Positions 1 to 8,692 of a DNA stretch of 18,180 nucleotides are shown piece after piece. Origin of the DNA: Suillus spraguei. Its lineage: Eukaryota; Basidiomycota; Agaricomycetes; Boletales; Suillaceae. Each line of letters begins with the position of its first letter. The stretch's first letter is position 1. The DNA is taken from the NCBI GenBank assembly GCA_016800925.1, contig JABCPU010001030.1, positions 1 to 18,180 of the forward strand, read 5' to 3'. The notes under the pieces were generated by a model. That model worked only from the letters and a program-made list of their open reading frames with translations, made no database searches and was not told where the DNA came from. A program made the position numbers and the translations under genes.

Positions 1-14
1 TGGCAGGGTGCAGG

Positions 15-38
15 GGTGCAGGTGCAGGTGCAGGTGCA
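15..38. repeat. GGTGCA hexanucleotide microsatellite
   Basis: Four perfect tandem copies of GGTGCA, with imperfect copies on either side. It sits at the upstream edge of the eroded coding remnant that ends at 300 and could encode a Gly-Ala run in one frame. A simple repeat with no inferred function. Confidence 0.8.
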
Positions 39-39
39 G

Positions 40-300
40 GTGAAGATATGGGAATGGCATTGTTGATGGTCTTGTCAAGAATGTCACTGATATGGTTTAT
101 GGCACCTTGCATGCCAATGACTGCTGTGGCAGGTATGCTAATCATGATTTTTTTGCTGGGGGAGGTTCTGATATCAATGTAGTAGATGCCATAGCACCTG
201 TTAATGATGGATGAGTTGATGTATGGGACATTGCATCCATATCAGCTAAGGCATCATTATGTGTGCATTTTCCACATCAGGAAATTCACACATTCCTTGA
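40..300 (+). pseudogene. eroded 3' end of an unidentified repetitive gene (copy 1)
   Basis: A plus-strand frame with an internal TGA near 212 ends in the residues STSGNSHIP followed by TGA at 298-300. The same ending (STASGNSHIP then a stop) closes the minus-strand frame at 522-953. This shows that both are copies of one coding sequence and that this is its true C-terminus. No start codon or recognisable domain is visible, and the 5' part lies outside the window. The copies have diverged beyond their ends. I do not recognise the family; a transposon-associated protein is possible because it is duplicated and degraded. Confidence 0.4.
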
Positions 301-301
301 C
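275..301 (+). repeat. left arm of a 27-bp inverted repeat
   Basis: Bases 275-301 match the reverse complement of 521-547 at 26 of 27 positions. The arms are the conserved 3' ends of the two convergent gene remnants (encoding SGNSHIP and the stop), separated by about 220 bp of AT-rich sequence. They are best explained by two inverted copies of a repeat rather than by a regulatory hairpin. Confidence 0.85.
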
Positions 302-520
302 GTGCCCTTATGCGGACTTATTTACACTTAACTGCCTTGGTGAAATTGAATCTACTTGTCCAAAATTTCAATGTGAATGAATTCAGAAAAAAAAAGTTGA
401 GATATATTAATATACATGTTTTATTGTATTTCGCACTCAAAAAATATAAGATATGCCAGGTGAATGATGTGAGAGAGAGCAAACAAGTTTTGAGATAAGT
501 GAGTTAAGCTGATTAAGCAT

Positions 521-547
521 GTTAAGGAATGTGTGAATTTCCTGATG
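521..547 (-). repeat. right arm of the 27-bp inverted repeat
   Basis: Partner of 275-301, with one mismatch in 27. It covers the last codons and stop of the minus-strand remnant. Confidence 0.85.
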
Positions 548-953
548 CAGTGCTGATACTAAATGTATGGGTGGAAGGAGCCACAATGGGAAGACAAGGG
601 GCAGTAAAGTTGATGGCAGAAGTAACAGGATGAGCACTAGAACAGGCAGCTGAGATGATGACAGTGGCAGCAGCAGTAATGATATCTTCAACTTCAGGCT
701 CAACATCCTCATCAGGCAGTACTGGAGCTGCAGCAACAGCTGGAGTAATTGCATTGTTCCCTTGAGCGCCAGTACCATTTGGTAAATTTTCAGCCACCAT
801 GTCATAGAATATCCACCTGCTATTAGCAAATTGCCACAATGAGCTCTGAGATGTCTGTTTAAAGTGTTGAAATAGGATAAGTCTGTTAGGACAATGGGAT
901 GTACACTTTAACACATTGGCTGCAATTGCTACGATGAAATGAGCGAAAAACAA
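522..953 (-). pseudogene. eroded unidentified repetitive gene (copy 2), 3' part
   Basis: A minus-strand open frame of 143 codons without an ATG at its upstream end; the first in-frame ATG is at 800. Visible sequence includes an aromatic stretch (WQFANSRWIFYDMVAENLPN), then an Ala/Pro/Glu/Val-rich low-complexity part (EDVEPEVEDIITAAA), ending in SGNSHIP and TAA. A second minus frame overlapping it (829-437) runs past this stop to end in SHHSPGISYIF, so the ancestral protein may have continued through a frameshift here. No catalytic motif is visible. Composition and C-terminal identity with the remnant ending at 300 argue for real coding descent; the function is unknown. Confidence 0.45.
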
Positions 954-1222
954 ATTTCCCCTTGATCATAACCACAACGCTATGATTGTGATCTAAAACA
1001 CTGATTGGCATATAGACGCAACATAGGCGTGATATAAACTTTAGCACGAGGAACGAATGACACGTTCAAACTCCGCTACGTTGAATTGATTATGTAATTT
1101 TACCTGAATTGATTGTGCCTTGTGTTCGGGCTTTGACTACAGTTTTGGGGGTTGCTTTGTAGATGCTCGCCGTGCATCCTGCTCGTTGACAATCACGTCG
1201 ACTAGATCAAGGCAATTGCTTC
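954..1222 (+). promoter_or_regulatory. upstream region of the CDH1 homologue
   Basis: This 270-bp gap must hold the promoter and 5' leader of the gene starting at 1223. There is an AT-rich stretch with a weak TATA-like GATATAAAC near 1030-1040. No regulatory motif can be assigned with confidence. Confidence 0.35.
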
Positions 1223-3121
1223 ATGTCCGGACTCAAAAATTCGCCCTTTGGCAAGCGACTACGTGCGACACATCAGGACAACGAAGAAGACGGTCCACGA
1301 AGAAATCGACAGCGGGTTAACCCAATTTTCTATACCGCCACATCGTCGACAACAAAGGACGCGACGCCTGAATCCCCTATCACGACACGCGATATGTACG
1401 GGGACAGATTTGTGCCTTCTCGGGATGCTGGGGATATGCGGACAAGCTATCACTTGATGGATGAAAGCGGTCCTTCAACACCTTCAAAATCTAGAATTAT
1501 ACCAACAGAATCAGATGCGTTGAAGGGTCAGTCACTTCTGTGGTACTTTAGATGACTAACTGATCAAACCAACAGAACAAGCAAACGCGATATTTACATC
1601 CATCCTCCACACAGAAGTAACCCCCCCTTCTCCACGTCGACCCGCCTCCCCCCAACGACCTACGACATCTTCAAGTGCAACAACAACCCTTCCACCTAGT
1701 ACACCCACCCGCAAACGCATATTCCATTACACCTCGCCCGCAACATCAGCAAACCCCAGCACACCCACCCGAAGACTCGACACTCCAACAGACGAAGCCT
1801 ACTCCATGAGTCCCGTCCGCGCAGAATCCCGTCAACTCCTCGAGTCCCCCCGCAGACAACTCCGCAGTGTCTGCAAAACGCCCTATCGCGTTCTTGACGC
1901 ACCAGACCTCGCAGATGATTTTTACCTCAATCTCGTAGATTGGAGCAATACGAATGTGCTCGGTGTTGGACTAGGAAGCTGTGTGTACCTATGGACAGCA
2001 CATAACGCAGCAGTTTCAAAACTATGCGATTTAGCAGGTTCAAATGATACCGTCAGTTCGGTCTCATGGGTCCAAAAGGTATGTATATCTCGCTTTTTAA
2101 TTGATTGCTCTCAAATCGACGCCTTGATAGGGCACGTTGCTCGCTATCGGAACTCTCTCGGGTAGAATGCACATCTATGACGCTAATACACTCCAAGTAC
2201 AACGTTCATATAATAATGCCCACACTCAACGCATCGGCGCTCTCGCCTGGAATTCGCACATCCTTTCGTCAGGCTCGCGAGACCGTATGGTGCATCATCG
2301 AGACGTGCGAGAAGCCACTCACCGTCCGTTCAAGCGTTGTACGGGGCACAGACAGGAAGTGTGTGGCTTGAAGTGGGCTCGGGATGGCGGGCCGCTGGCA
2401 AGTGGGGGGAACGACAACAAAGTGTGTATATGGGATCTGCGAGGTTCGAAACGTGCTTCTGTTGCTGGAAGTTCAACGTCAGGATCAGGAAGCGTGGAAG
2501 ACACAGGAGGAAGCGGAAGTGGAGATGTACCGCTATGGAAATTCCACGAGCATACAGCAGCAGTCAAAGCACTTGCCTGGGATCCACACGTGAGTGGGGT
2601 GTTGGCGACTGGAGGAGGGACGCAGGATAAACATATTCGGTTTTGGAATACGTTTAATGGGACGATGCTTAGTGAACTTGATACTGGGAGTCAGGTGTGT
2701 TCTTCCTTTCTCTACTCACATTCCCCTACCCGTTCTCATTCTTTCTGTTCTAAACCTCAACCGAAACAGGTCTGCAACCTAATATGGTCCTTAACCTCCC
2801 ATGAACTCGTCAGCACCCACGGCTTCAGCAGTACCACAGCCCAAAACCAAATCTGTATCTGGAAATACCCGACATTGAATATGGTAGCGTCTTTGACGGG
2901 GCACACACATCGGGTTTTGTATCTGGCTATGAGTCCTGATGGTTGGTCGAAATATCCAATGACGCTGGGGATGAGATGCTGATATCTAACTTAAATTCCT
3001 AGGTGAGACCATCGTGACGGGTGCTGGGGATGAGACGCTTAGGTTTTGGAATGCATTTCCGAAGAAGGAGGGTGGGGAGAAGAGAGAGACAAGGTTGGAT
3101 TATGGGAGGCTCATTAGATGA
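1223..3121 (+). CDS. cdh1: CDH1/Fizzy-related activator of the anaphase-promoting complex (5 exons)
   Basis: WD40 co-activator that recruits D-box/KEN-box substrates to the APC/C ubiquitin ligase in late mitosis and G1, in the nucleus and cytoplasm. My gene model: exons 1223-1526, 1576-2078, 2131-2694, 2770-2941 and 3003-3121, all introns GT-AG (49, 52, 75 and 61 bp), giving 553 aa. The start is the first ATG of the frame. Visible features are the C-box DRFVPSR (residues 61-67), SDALKEQANAIF (97-108), and the CDH1-type propeller entry KTPYRVLDAPDLADDFYLNL (202-221). These are followed by seven WD40 blades (TGHRQEVCGLKW, NDNKVCIWDLR, TGAGDETLRFW) and the C-terminal Leu-Ile-Arg giving the APC-binding IR tail. 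The N-terminal 200 residues carry many CDK-type S/T-P-x-K/R sites (SPRR, SPQR, TPTRK, SPVR), the known means by which CDK keeps CDH1 off the APC/C. A Gly/Ser-rich insert lies in the middle of the propeller. The sequence follows CDH1/FZR1 rather than CDC20. Confidence 0.95.
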
Positions 3122-3147
3122 TCTCGCTACTCGAGGCTATTGGGAGA

Positions 3148-3213
3148 TCCCGAACTACGCATGGCAGTTTCCCGAACCACGCATGGCGGATTCCCAAACT
3201 ATGCATCACATCC
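3148..3213. repeat. 22-bp minisatellite, three copies
   Basis: Three imperfect tandem units of exactly 22 bp (from 3148, 3170 and 3192), with core TCCCGAACTACGCATGGC; the third is the most diverged. It starts 27 bp after the CDH1 stop codon, so it probably lies in the 3' UTR or the immediate intergenic region. Confidence 0.75.
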
Positions 3214-3223
3214 AGGGAACTCG

Positions 3224-3297
3224 GTGGACGTTGCACAATACGTCTGCGTAGACACTGCACAGGGCGTCTGTCGTGGACGCTGCACTCCCGACGTCAC
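3224..3297. repeat. 24-25-bp minisatellite, three copies
   Basis: Three imperfect units beginning near 3224, 3248 and 3273, each with GTGGACG(T/C)TGCAC or GTAGACACTGCAC followed by a CGTC. It is separate in sequence from the 22-bp repeat immediately before it. Confidence 0.6.
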
Positions 3298-4123
3298 GCT
3301 CTCATTTATACACTATATCCGCAAGCTAACATTGCACCACATCATGACATATGACTACCAAATCACGCCACCACTCACTCAGTCGAACCAAACCACATCA
3401 AATCAACTACCTCAATTACCCAAACTAACGTCTACTTGGCTTGCTCAGTGCATATATGCACCCAGCCGATCTATTTTGCATGCTCAGCGCACATGCCAAG
3501 CTCACATCCACATCCATGTGTCCTTTGTTTGTATGTTGTATGTTGTTTCCGATTTCGATTCCTCGCTCGAGTCCAACTTCGTTTTTCGTCCTTTCGTATC
3601 TGTGAACTCACTCTTCCGTCATGTTTTGTCTTGTAAGTCACTGTTGTCTTGGTGAATGACACATACTCACCCATTTTTTGTCGCTAGCGTCCGATTCAAT
3701 GCTTCTTGTAGGGCTATCTGTTTGCTTTTTTCGTTTCGTTTGTTTTTAGCTATGCTATGGGCATGTCATCGTTTCCTCTTTTTTTCGCTTTGTACTCGGA
3801 GTTTTATGATGCATCGATGACGATGAACTATTCAGCTAACTCGGTTGAACTCACTAAGGTGGTTCATGCTTGTCTGATACTTGTACGTGAGGGTACCGTA
3901 AACTTTCGGCTCGTCGTAAGATAACCCTTACAATGGATGACAATGCTGTGTGTGACTCACCCTGCCGCGGGCGTGCCACATCGCCACAGGCTCATTTCAT
4001 AAGAAGACTCCATCAATCAGTAAGCAGCGCTTATTTTCCACCACGACCAAAACGCTTCTTATCACCCACCAACGAAATCTTTGAAACACACTCCCGAGTC
4101 CCCAGTACAGAACTTATTAAGAT
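3298..4123. other. intergenic region between CDH1 and the penta-EF-hand gene
   Basis: About 830 bp. The first part (to about 3800) is pyrimidine-rich on the plus strand with TTGTTTGTATGTTGTATG-like runs, consistent with the 3' UTR and terminator of the upstream gene. The rest must contain the promoter of the downstream gene. A 171-codon open frame (3140-3655) crosses both minisatellites but has no domain or conserved look. No RNA gene was seen. Confidence 0.5.
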
Positions 4124-5283
4124 ATGGCATATCATTCAGCTGTACGTGCTTTTGCGATCTATGAATCTGACTTGAACGTTGATGCTATGGGTGTTTGCCT
4201 ATTGTAGTATGGTGGGTATGGAGGACCTGGAGCTGGGGGGTTTGGTGCTCCGAGTCGAGGTATGGCCCCTGGAGGTCCTCCGCCTGGTGCTGATTCTCAG
4301 TGAGTTGTCGTTCATTCCCATTCTCATTCTCAGCCTTTCATCCTTATCATGATCAATTTCAAACACTCCATCACCATCCCCAGCGTCATCTGTGTTCTTG
4401 ACTGATTGATACGATAGGCTATGGTCGTGGTTTGCTGCTGTTGATACGAACCGATCGGGTATGATCTCTGCTACTGAGCTTGGTGCGTCTGTTCTGAGTG
4501 AGATAAGCGTTTGTATTGATTATCGGGATCGTTGGTGATTAGAGAGAGCGTTGATCAACGGGGATTGGAGTCGTGAGTTTTCGCTTTTGAGTTTTTAGGT
4601 TGGGATAAGAGTTGATAGCGATGGTTGTAGCATTTGATTTGGACACTGTGAAGCTGTTGATGAGCATGTTTGTGAGTCTCTTCTTTCTTATCGTGCTTTT
4701 TGGTCGATTGTTTATCGATTGTGATAGGACGTTGATCGGAGCGGAACGATCGGGTTTAACGAAGTACCGTTTTCTTAATTTATTTCATCTTCTTAGCGAT
4801 CTAAACAAGATTAGTTCTGTGGACTCTGGAAATATATCAAGGTACGTACACGCGCCTAGCTTCATCCACACAGCTCACCAAAAACGACCAATAGGACTGG
4901 CAGAACGTGTTCCGCCACTTTGACAGAGACCGCTCCGGCACCATCGACCGCAACGAGCTTCGTGAGGCCCTCCGTCAATTCGGGTTCAACTTGAGCCCAC
5001 CCCTAATCGAGCTCGTCCAAACCAAATACGGTATGTCATCCATGTCTCTGTCGAGTTGCTATCTCACAACGACTGCAAAACAACGCTAATACAAGACATG
5101 AAAGCTTCCAACGTTTCTAGTGCCTATGGTCCTACTCCTGGTATCACTTTCGACCGCTTCGTTCGCGCTTGTGTGGTTATCAAGCAGTTGACCGGGGCGT
5201 TCCAGGGTCTTGATACGGATAATGATGGATGGGTGCAGATTAATTATGATCAGTTTATGCAGACTGTTTTGATGCTGCCTTGA
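4124..5283 (+). CDS. penta-EF-hand calcium-binding protein (ALG-2/peflin/sorcin family, 9 exons)
   Basis: Cytosolic calcium sensor. Family members bind partners on calcium loading and act at ER exit sites, in membrane repair or, in yeast Pef1p, in polar growth and cation homeostasis. My model: exons 4124-4141, 4208-4299, 4418-4482, 4543-4572, 4631-4671, 4728-4763, 4815-4841, 4895-5030 and 5096-5283, all GT-AG, giving 210 aa. The N-terminus (residues 1-37) is Gly/Pro/Tyr-rich (MAYHSAYGGYGGPGAGGFGA), typical of the family. EF1 is DTNRSGMISATE (46-57), EF2 DVDRSGTIGFNE (83-94) and EF3 DRDRSGTIDRNE (113-124), all with canonical calcium ligands. EF4 is degenerate (around GITFDRFVRACV) and EF5 begins DTDNDGWVQI (188-197), the usual dimerising hand. 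The family signature WKYIKDWQNVFRHFD spans an exon junction. Two micro-exons (18 and 27 bp) are needed; the 18-bp first exon is the least certain. Confidence 0.92.
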
Positions 5284-6054
5284 AGCGGTTTTGGGGAGGT
5301 GAACGTGTACTTTTAGTTTGTTGGTGATAGCGACTGAATTATGTATGTAAGATATCTTTTTATTCACGCGGGTGGAGTCAAGTTGGGTATGAGAGCATCG
5401 GCCAGATGAGGCGATTAGGTTGGCAGGTGCCATAGGAGGTATCTGTACCCACAAACTGATATGTTCAAGCTAGTGCTCGATATCAAACCAAGATGATCGT
5501 AATGAATGCTGGATCGTTCTGGGTGGCATACTACAGGACATGCCACTTCGCTAAGTTCGGAAGGCTCCCAGCAGCGAACGGCAAAAATATAGCTGTGGTG
5601 GCTGTCGATTCTCGACATGATCCTGGCGTGCGAGCTTGATTAGAACAGTGACAGCAACCACTAACGCAACTTCTTTTCTTTGCCTTCTAGCATCTTTCAT
5701 TCTTCAGAAATTGGATTTCAAATTGGCTACGACGGTAGATACGGGTTTGGATTGACTATGGCCAGCGAGCTCTAAGTTTGACACAGTTTGGATTATCTTG
5801 TACAGTGAAGCGATTTTCGTACTCTCATCGAGAGTTACACACAATCGCAGGGCCAGGCAGAACCTGCTACCTTTTTTCGGGAGGAAACTGATAAACCTTA
5901 CGTTGACATAAATCCGCTAGGGAGTGGAATGTTGAGTGATCGGTGACCTTGAGTATATAATCGATCAGCGACGAAGTATTTGCCTTGACACCTAGCCACA
6001 ATTTTGCACATACACTGTGCGTACGTCCGCCCAGATCCAGATCATGATTCAACT
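5284..6054. other. intergenic, no supported gene
   Basis: About 770 bp downstream of the penta-EF-hand gene. Open frames on the minus strand (5415-5618, 5867-6052) have no domain-like content. No tRNA-like box pair and no strong repeat were seen. Confidence 0.5.
5954..5960 (+). promoter_or_regulatory. TATA-like box upstream of the decayed gene at 6055
   Basis: TATATAA about 95 bp before an ATG (6055) that opens a signal-peptide-like sequence. Plausible as a core promoter, but only the motif and its spacing support it. Confidence 0.35.
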
Positions 6055-6441
6055 ATGAGATTCACTTCATTGTCATATCTGCCGCACCTGTTGCATCTGA
6101 CGATCTTGATGTAACACCTAGCATGAACCTACCCTGAAACTCTGCTAGTGAGTCACCTTTTGCGGGCCTACTTACGTGCACGTGAGACTCACCACGTACT
6201 TCCGGTTATCCACAGATTCAGTGCTGTGCTCAACGGCATCAAAATTTACAACAACCAGGACGATTTCGCTTATCCCTGCGGACCTGAAGGGAAATTATAT
6301 CATACACGCCATGTCTCAGTTACGATTTGCTGTATCGTGAACGCTGATAAGGATAGCCTAAGAACGACATCCGGTGGTGAACCAGGAACCTATCCTTTCC
6401 CTGCTGCCTTTCGAGTCCAAGAGTTAATGTTGAGGGCGTGA
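6055..6441 (+). pseudogene. decayed gene, possibly a small secreted protein
   Basis: From ATG 6055 the frame reads MRFTSL and then hits a stop. Moving one base changes it to ISAAPVASDDLDVTPSMNLP, so the two halves look like a signal peptide with a one-base loss between them. Further TGA codons follow (in CCC-TGA-AAC and ACG-TGA-GAC), both one C-to-T change from CGA. Downstream the shifted frame gives IQCCAQ, while another frame stays open from 6148 to 6441 (IKIYNNQDDFAYPCGP), which may mean a lost intron boundary. The CC pair is reminiscent of cysteine-rich secreted proteins, but I cannot assign a family. Either a pseudogene or a gene model I failed to resolve. Confidence 0.3.
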
Positions 6442-6590
6442 AAGGAGCATAGGGCCTTAGTGCCGATGTGAACACGATATATGTTCAACCTACATTGAAT
6501 TCGAGTTATGCTGAACTCGTCGTGCAGAAGATTGGAAGGGCCTTGCCGGGGATACTCCGACTGGGCCGAATTTTGACATCGGAACGCCAG
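6442..6590 (+). other. short open stretch before the fold-back element
   Basis: A plus frame is open from about 6470 to the edge of the element at 6591 (contains ELVVQKIGRALPGIL). It could be the end of the decayed gene before it, interrupted by the insertion. No domain recognised. Confidence 0.2.
6586..6590. repeat. target-site duplication, left (GCCAG)
   Basis: GCCAG directly before the element starting TGTAACATGG; the same five bases directly follow its end at 6938-6942. Confidence 0.75.
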
Positions 6591-6937
6591 TGTAACATGG
6601 TCAGACCGCCGCCCGCATAACCGTTACACCAAAAGGTGAAATACTGAAAGCTTAGCTTTCAGCATCAGCGGCGGTATATGTACTGATTATGGGAACTCAG
6701 GTAAGCCAGCGTGCTTACACCCTCCCGTTTCGGATAGATTCCCACGCCAAACCACAGTGCTCAGCGATTGGGAGCAGGACTGGTGGGGGGACAAAAAGAT
6801 CTGATAACGTGGGAGGGTGTAAGCACGCTGGCTTACCTGAGTTCCCATAATCAGTACATATACCGCCGCTGATGCTGAAAGCTAAGCTTTCAGTATTTCA
6901 CCTTTTATGCGGGCGGCGGTGGTCTGACCATGTTACA
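6591..6937. mobile_element. fold-back (long terminal inverted repeat) non-autonomous element
   Basis: A 347-bp element bounded by TGTAACATGG and CCATGTTACA and flanked by GCCAG on both sides. The left arm (6591-6726, 136 bp) and right arm (6811-6937, 127 bp) are almost perfect inverted copies. They differ only by a 10-bp insert in the left arm (CCGTTACACC, near 6621-6630) and a 3-bp difference in a CCGCCG run. The 84-bp spacer has no coding. Each arm contains its own 19-bp palindrome CTGAAAGCT(T/A)AGCTTTCAG. No transposase is encoded, so it must have been moved in trans. A 5-bp duplication with TG...CA ends would also suit an LTR-derived inverted structure, so the class is open. Confidence 0.8.
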
Positions 6938-6942
6938 GCCAG
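6938..6942. repeat. target-site duplication, right (GCCAG)
   Basis: Second copy of the five bases that precede the fold-back element. Confidence 0.75.
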
Positions 6943-6994
6943 GTGCCTTTCCTCGCAGACAACTTGCATGACTCCAGACCCAGTTCTCAGATCG

Positions 6995-8250
6995 CGAACA
7001 CTAGTGCTCAACCTACTTCGCATCCAACTTGTTCTGCAATTAATCGCATGTCTCCGTCAAATAAAATTTCTTGTAAAAGGTATCATGAAAAATTGTGACA
7101 ACGCCGCATCCACGCCGCAGCCACATCGTAAGTTCTTGCTTACAAAATCATCATCTTCACCTCCGTCTCACTCTCACCATGCATATGGACGAGAAAGCTA
7201 AACAGTAGGAATCACATAATCTCTGCTTCTAGTTGGTCGGCCTCAACATGCAACAACTAGCAGAAGATATATTCTGTAGTTTCTATCTCCTTGAGTCTCC
7301 ACTCCTACCCAAACAAAGTCTAACCCGTCCCTTTCAAATATTAGCAAGTACGAGGCTCGGGTGACCACTGTACTTTTGAAGAGAGTTGTCCCACCGTGAG
7401 TTCTCGTTCCTTATCTACCTCCGCAACTAAGCTTATAACAAGGGTTACAGATTGGTAAGTAATGGCATCACTGGTAACTTAGACTCTTTATCGGAATGCA
7501 CCAGTCCATGTATCATATCCGTCGTTAACATACTGAAGACCGCACATGGCCCCGATGTCCCAATGGTGTGTCTAGATACTTGACCGGTGCCACTGTCTTG
7601 CTCAAGGCGAAGCAGCAGCTTGACGACTGCGGTCTTGCTTTGGTAGTACTATGCATGATTTCAATGGCAGACTCGAAGTAGCTGTGGTGGTGCCGACTAA
7701 TATGGCTTGGAGGTTGCCGTCCCCCGGAACTTTGAAATTCTCTTCCGTTTTAGAATTCCTCTCGTCCGAACGTGTTACCATCTGTTGTCACCCCGCGAGT
7801 CTTTCAAACACGAGCTCAATCTCAGGCTGCGGTAGTCATCAGAGACAGCTGGTCTGGGCAATAACCTTGTCAGTGAGTCAGATTAATGATTTGCATTGGC
7901 TGCCGATTATTGGTTAGCTGACTCTACACTACACCGTTGATTTAAGTCAGCGACTCTTGGCGAGTAGTATTCCTTTCCTTCGTTCACTTCCAATATTCTA
8001 TCCAATTGCATTATAGACAAATCGTCCAACACAAATATATCATGTCTGACTCGGCCGCCGCCATTCTCGCCTTGTCCGCCACGCAGCAGCTGTCGCCGTC
8101 TTCGGATGTCCACATGGACATATATCTTGGACTGCAATAAAACCTTGGAACATCCTTCATAGTCCTACTTTCTGCCATCAGCGGCATCAATGAAGCACGT
8201 TTAGAACAAGCGCTCGCAGAGGAAGGTCGCTCAGACGCCTGGTTGCCTGC
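6995..8250 (+). repeat. diverged direct segmental duplicate, copy 1
   Basis: Collinear with 9017-10012. Shared blocks, in the same order, include TAGTGCTCAACCT, GGTATCATGAAAA, CCGCATCCACGCCGCAG, CACTCTCACCATGC, TCTAGTTGGTC, GGTTACAGATTG, CCAGTCCAT, TCGTTAAC, the start of an open frame (8042) and CGGCATCAATGAAGCACG. The blocks are separated by substitutions and by large indels: about 490 bp present only here between 7540 and 8030. Confidence 0.75.
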
Positions 8251-8290
8251 TCGAAAGCGTGCTCGTGTTTCCTGGGATTCAGGAATTTTC
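8042..8290 (+). pseudogene. unrecognised duplicated gene, copy 1 (broken)
   Basis: The first block starts at ATG 8042 and reads MSDSAAAILALSATQQLSPS, closely matching the start of copy 2 at 9722. It meets a stop after about 30 codons. A second block at 8169-8224 reads SAISGINEARLEQALAEE, matching SAIGGINEARLERALAEE of copy 2, so the two blocks are probably exons separated by an intron. Several differences between the copies in the second block are synonymous, which supports descent from a real coding sequence. About 110 bp present in copy 2 (roughly 9795-9910) are missing here. I do not recognise the protein: no signal peptide, membrane segment or catalytic motif in these blocks. Confidence 0.4.
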
Positions 8291-8692
8291 TCACACTGCT
8301 GCCCTTCTTGACGGACATCGACATCGACTGGAGTACTCGTTTTCGATGTGCCCTCCCGTACCTTATCTTTCTACACTTGTGCATCCTGGTTGCCGAGATG
8401 CGTTTGCGGGTGCTCCTGGGCTTTCCTGATTCGTTGCTGCAGGTAAGCGTATAGCCATTTTTGAATTATCTTTTAATTTCAAACTTTTTCGCAGGAACGC
8501 TGTTGGGGAAAAATGACATGTATCACATTCTTTTTCTTCCTAGCCTTGCCTAGATACCTCCTGCTAGCGGCATTGACGTCCTTCGAGTCAGCTCTGCTGG
8601 TCGGGTTATTGTCTTCAGGTAGCTTGTTCTTCAGACTTTTAGCCGTCGTGTTTTTGTTGGAACCGAATTTTTCCTGTTTCGCTCCACGTTAA
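8194..8692 (+). other. possible intron-containing open frame for a hydrophobic protein
   Basis: From just after a stop at 8191-8193 a frame stays open for 83 codons to 8442, where CAG is followed by GTAAGC. A 52-bp intron-like segment ends in TTTTTCGCAG at 8494, and the same frame resumes at 8495 for 65 codons to TAA at 8690-8692. The product would have about three hydrophobic segments (PYLIFLHLCILV; CITFFFFLALPRYLLLAAL; SALLVGLLSSGSLFFRLL). There is no ATG near its start, and it overlaps in a different frame the conserved second block of the duplicated gene. It could be a real 3' part of a gene, or a chance open frame. Confidence 0.25.

Noticed and set aside
3140..3655. 171-codon plus-strand open frame after CDH1
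   Set aside because: It crosses two minisatellites, has no domain-like or biased composition, and lies where the 3' UTR and intergenic region should be.
3933..4175. 80-codon open frame upstream of the penta-EF-hand gene
   Set aside because: It overlaps the first exon of that gene in another frame and has no recognisable content; probably promoter sequence.
5086..5454. 122-codon minus-strand open frame
   Set aside because: It lies opposite the last exon of the penta-EF-hand gene and looks like a shadow of it.
5415..5640. Possible tRNA or small RNA gene
   Set aside because: I looked for paired A and B boxes and a cloverleaf and found none; no terminator T-run follows.
7651..7917. 88-codon open frame in the copy 1-specific part of the duplicate
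   Set aside because: Absent from copy 2, no motif, and no splice or start evidence; kept only as part of the 490-bp indel.
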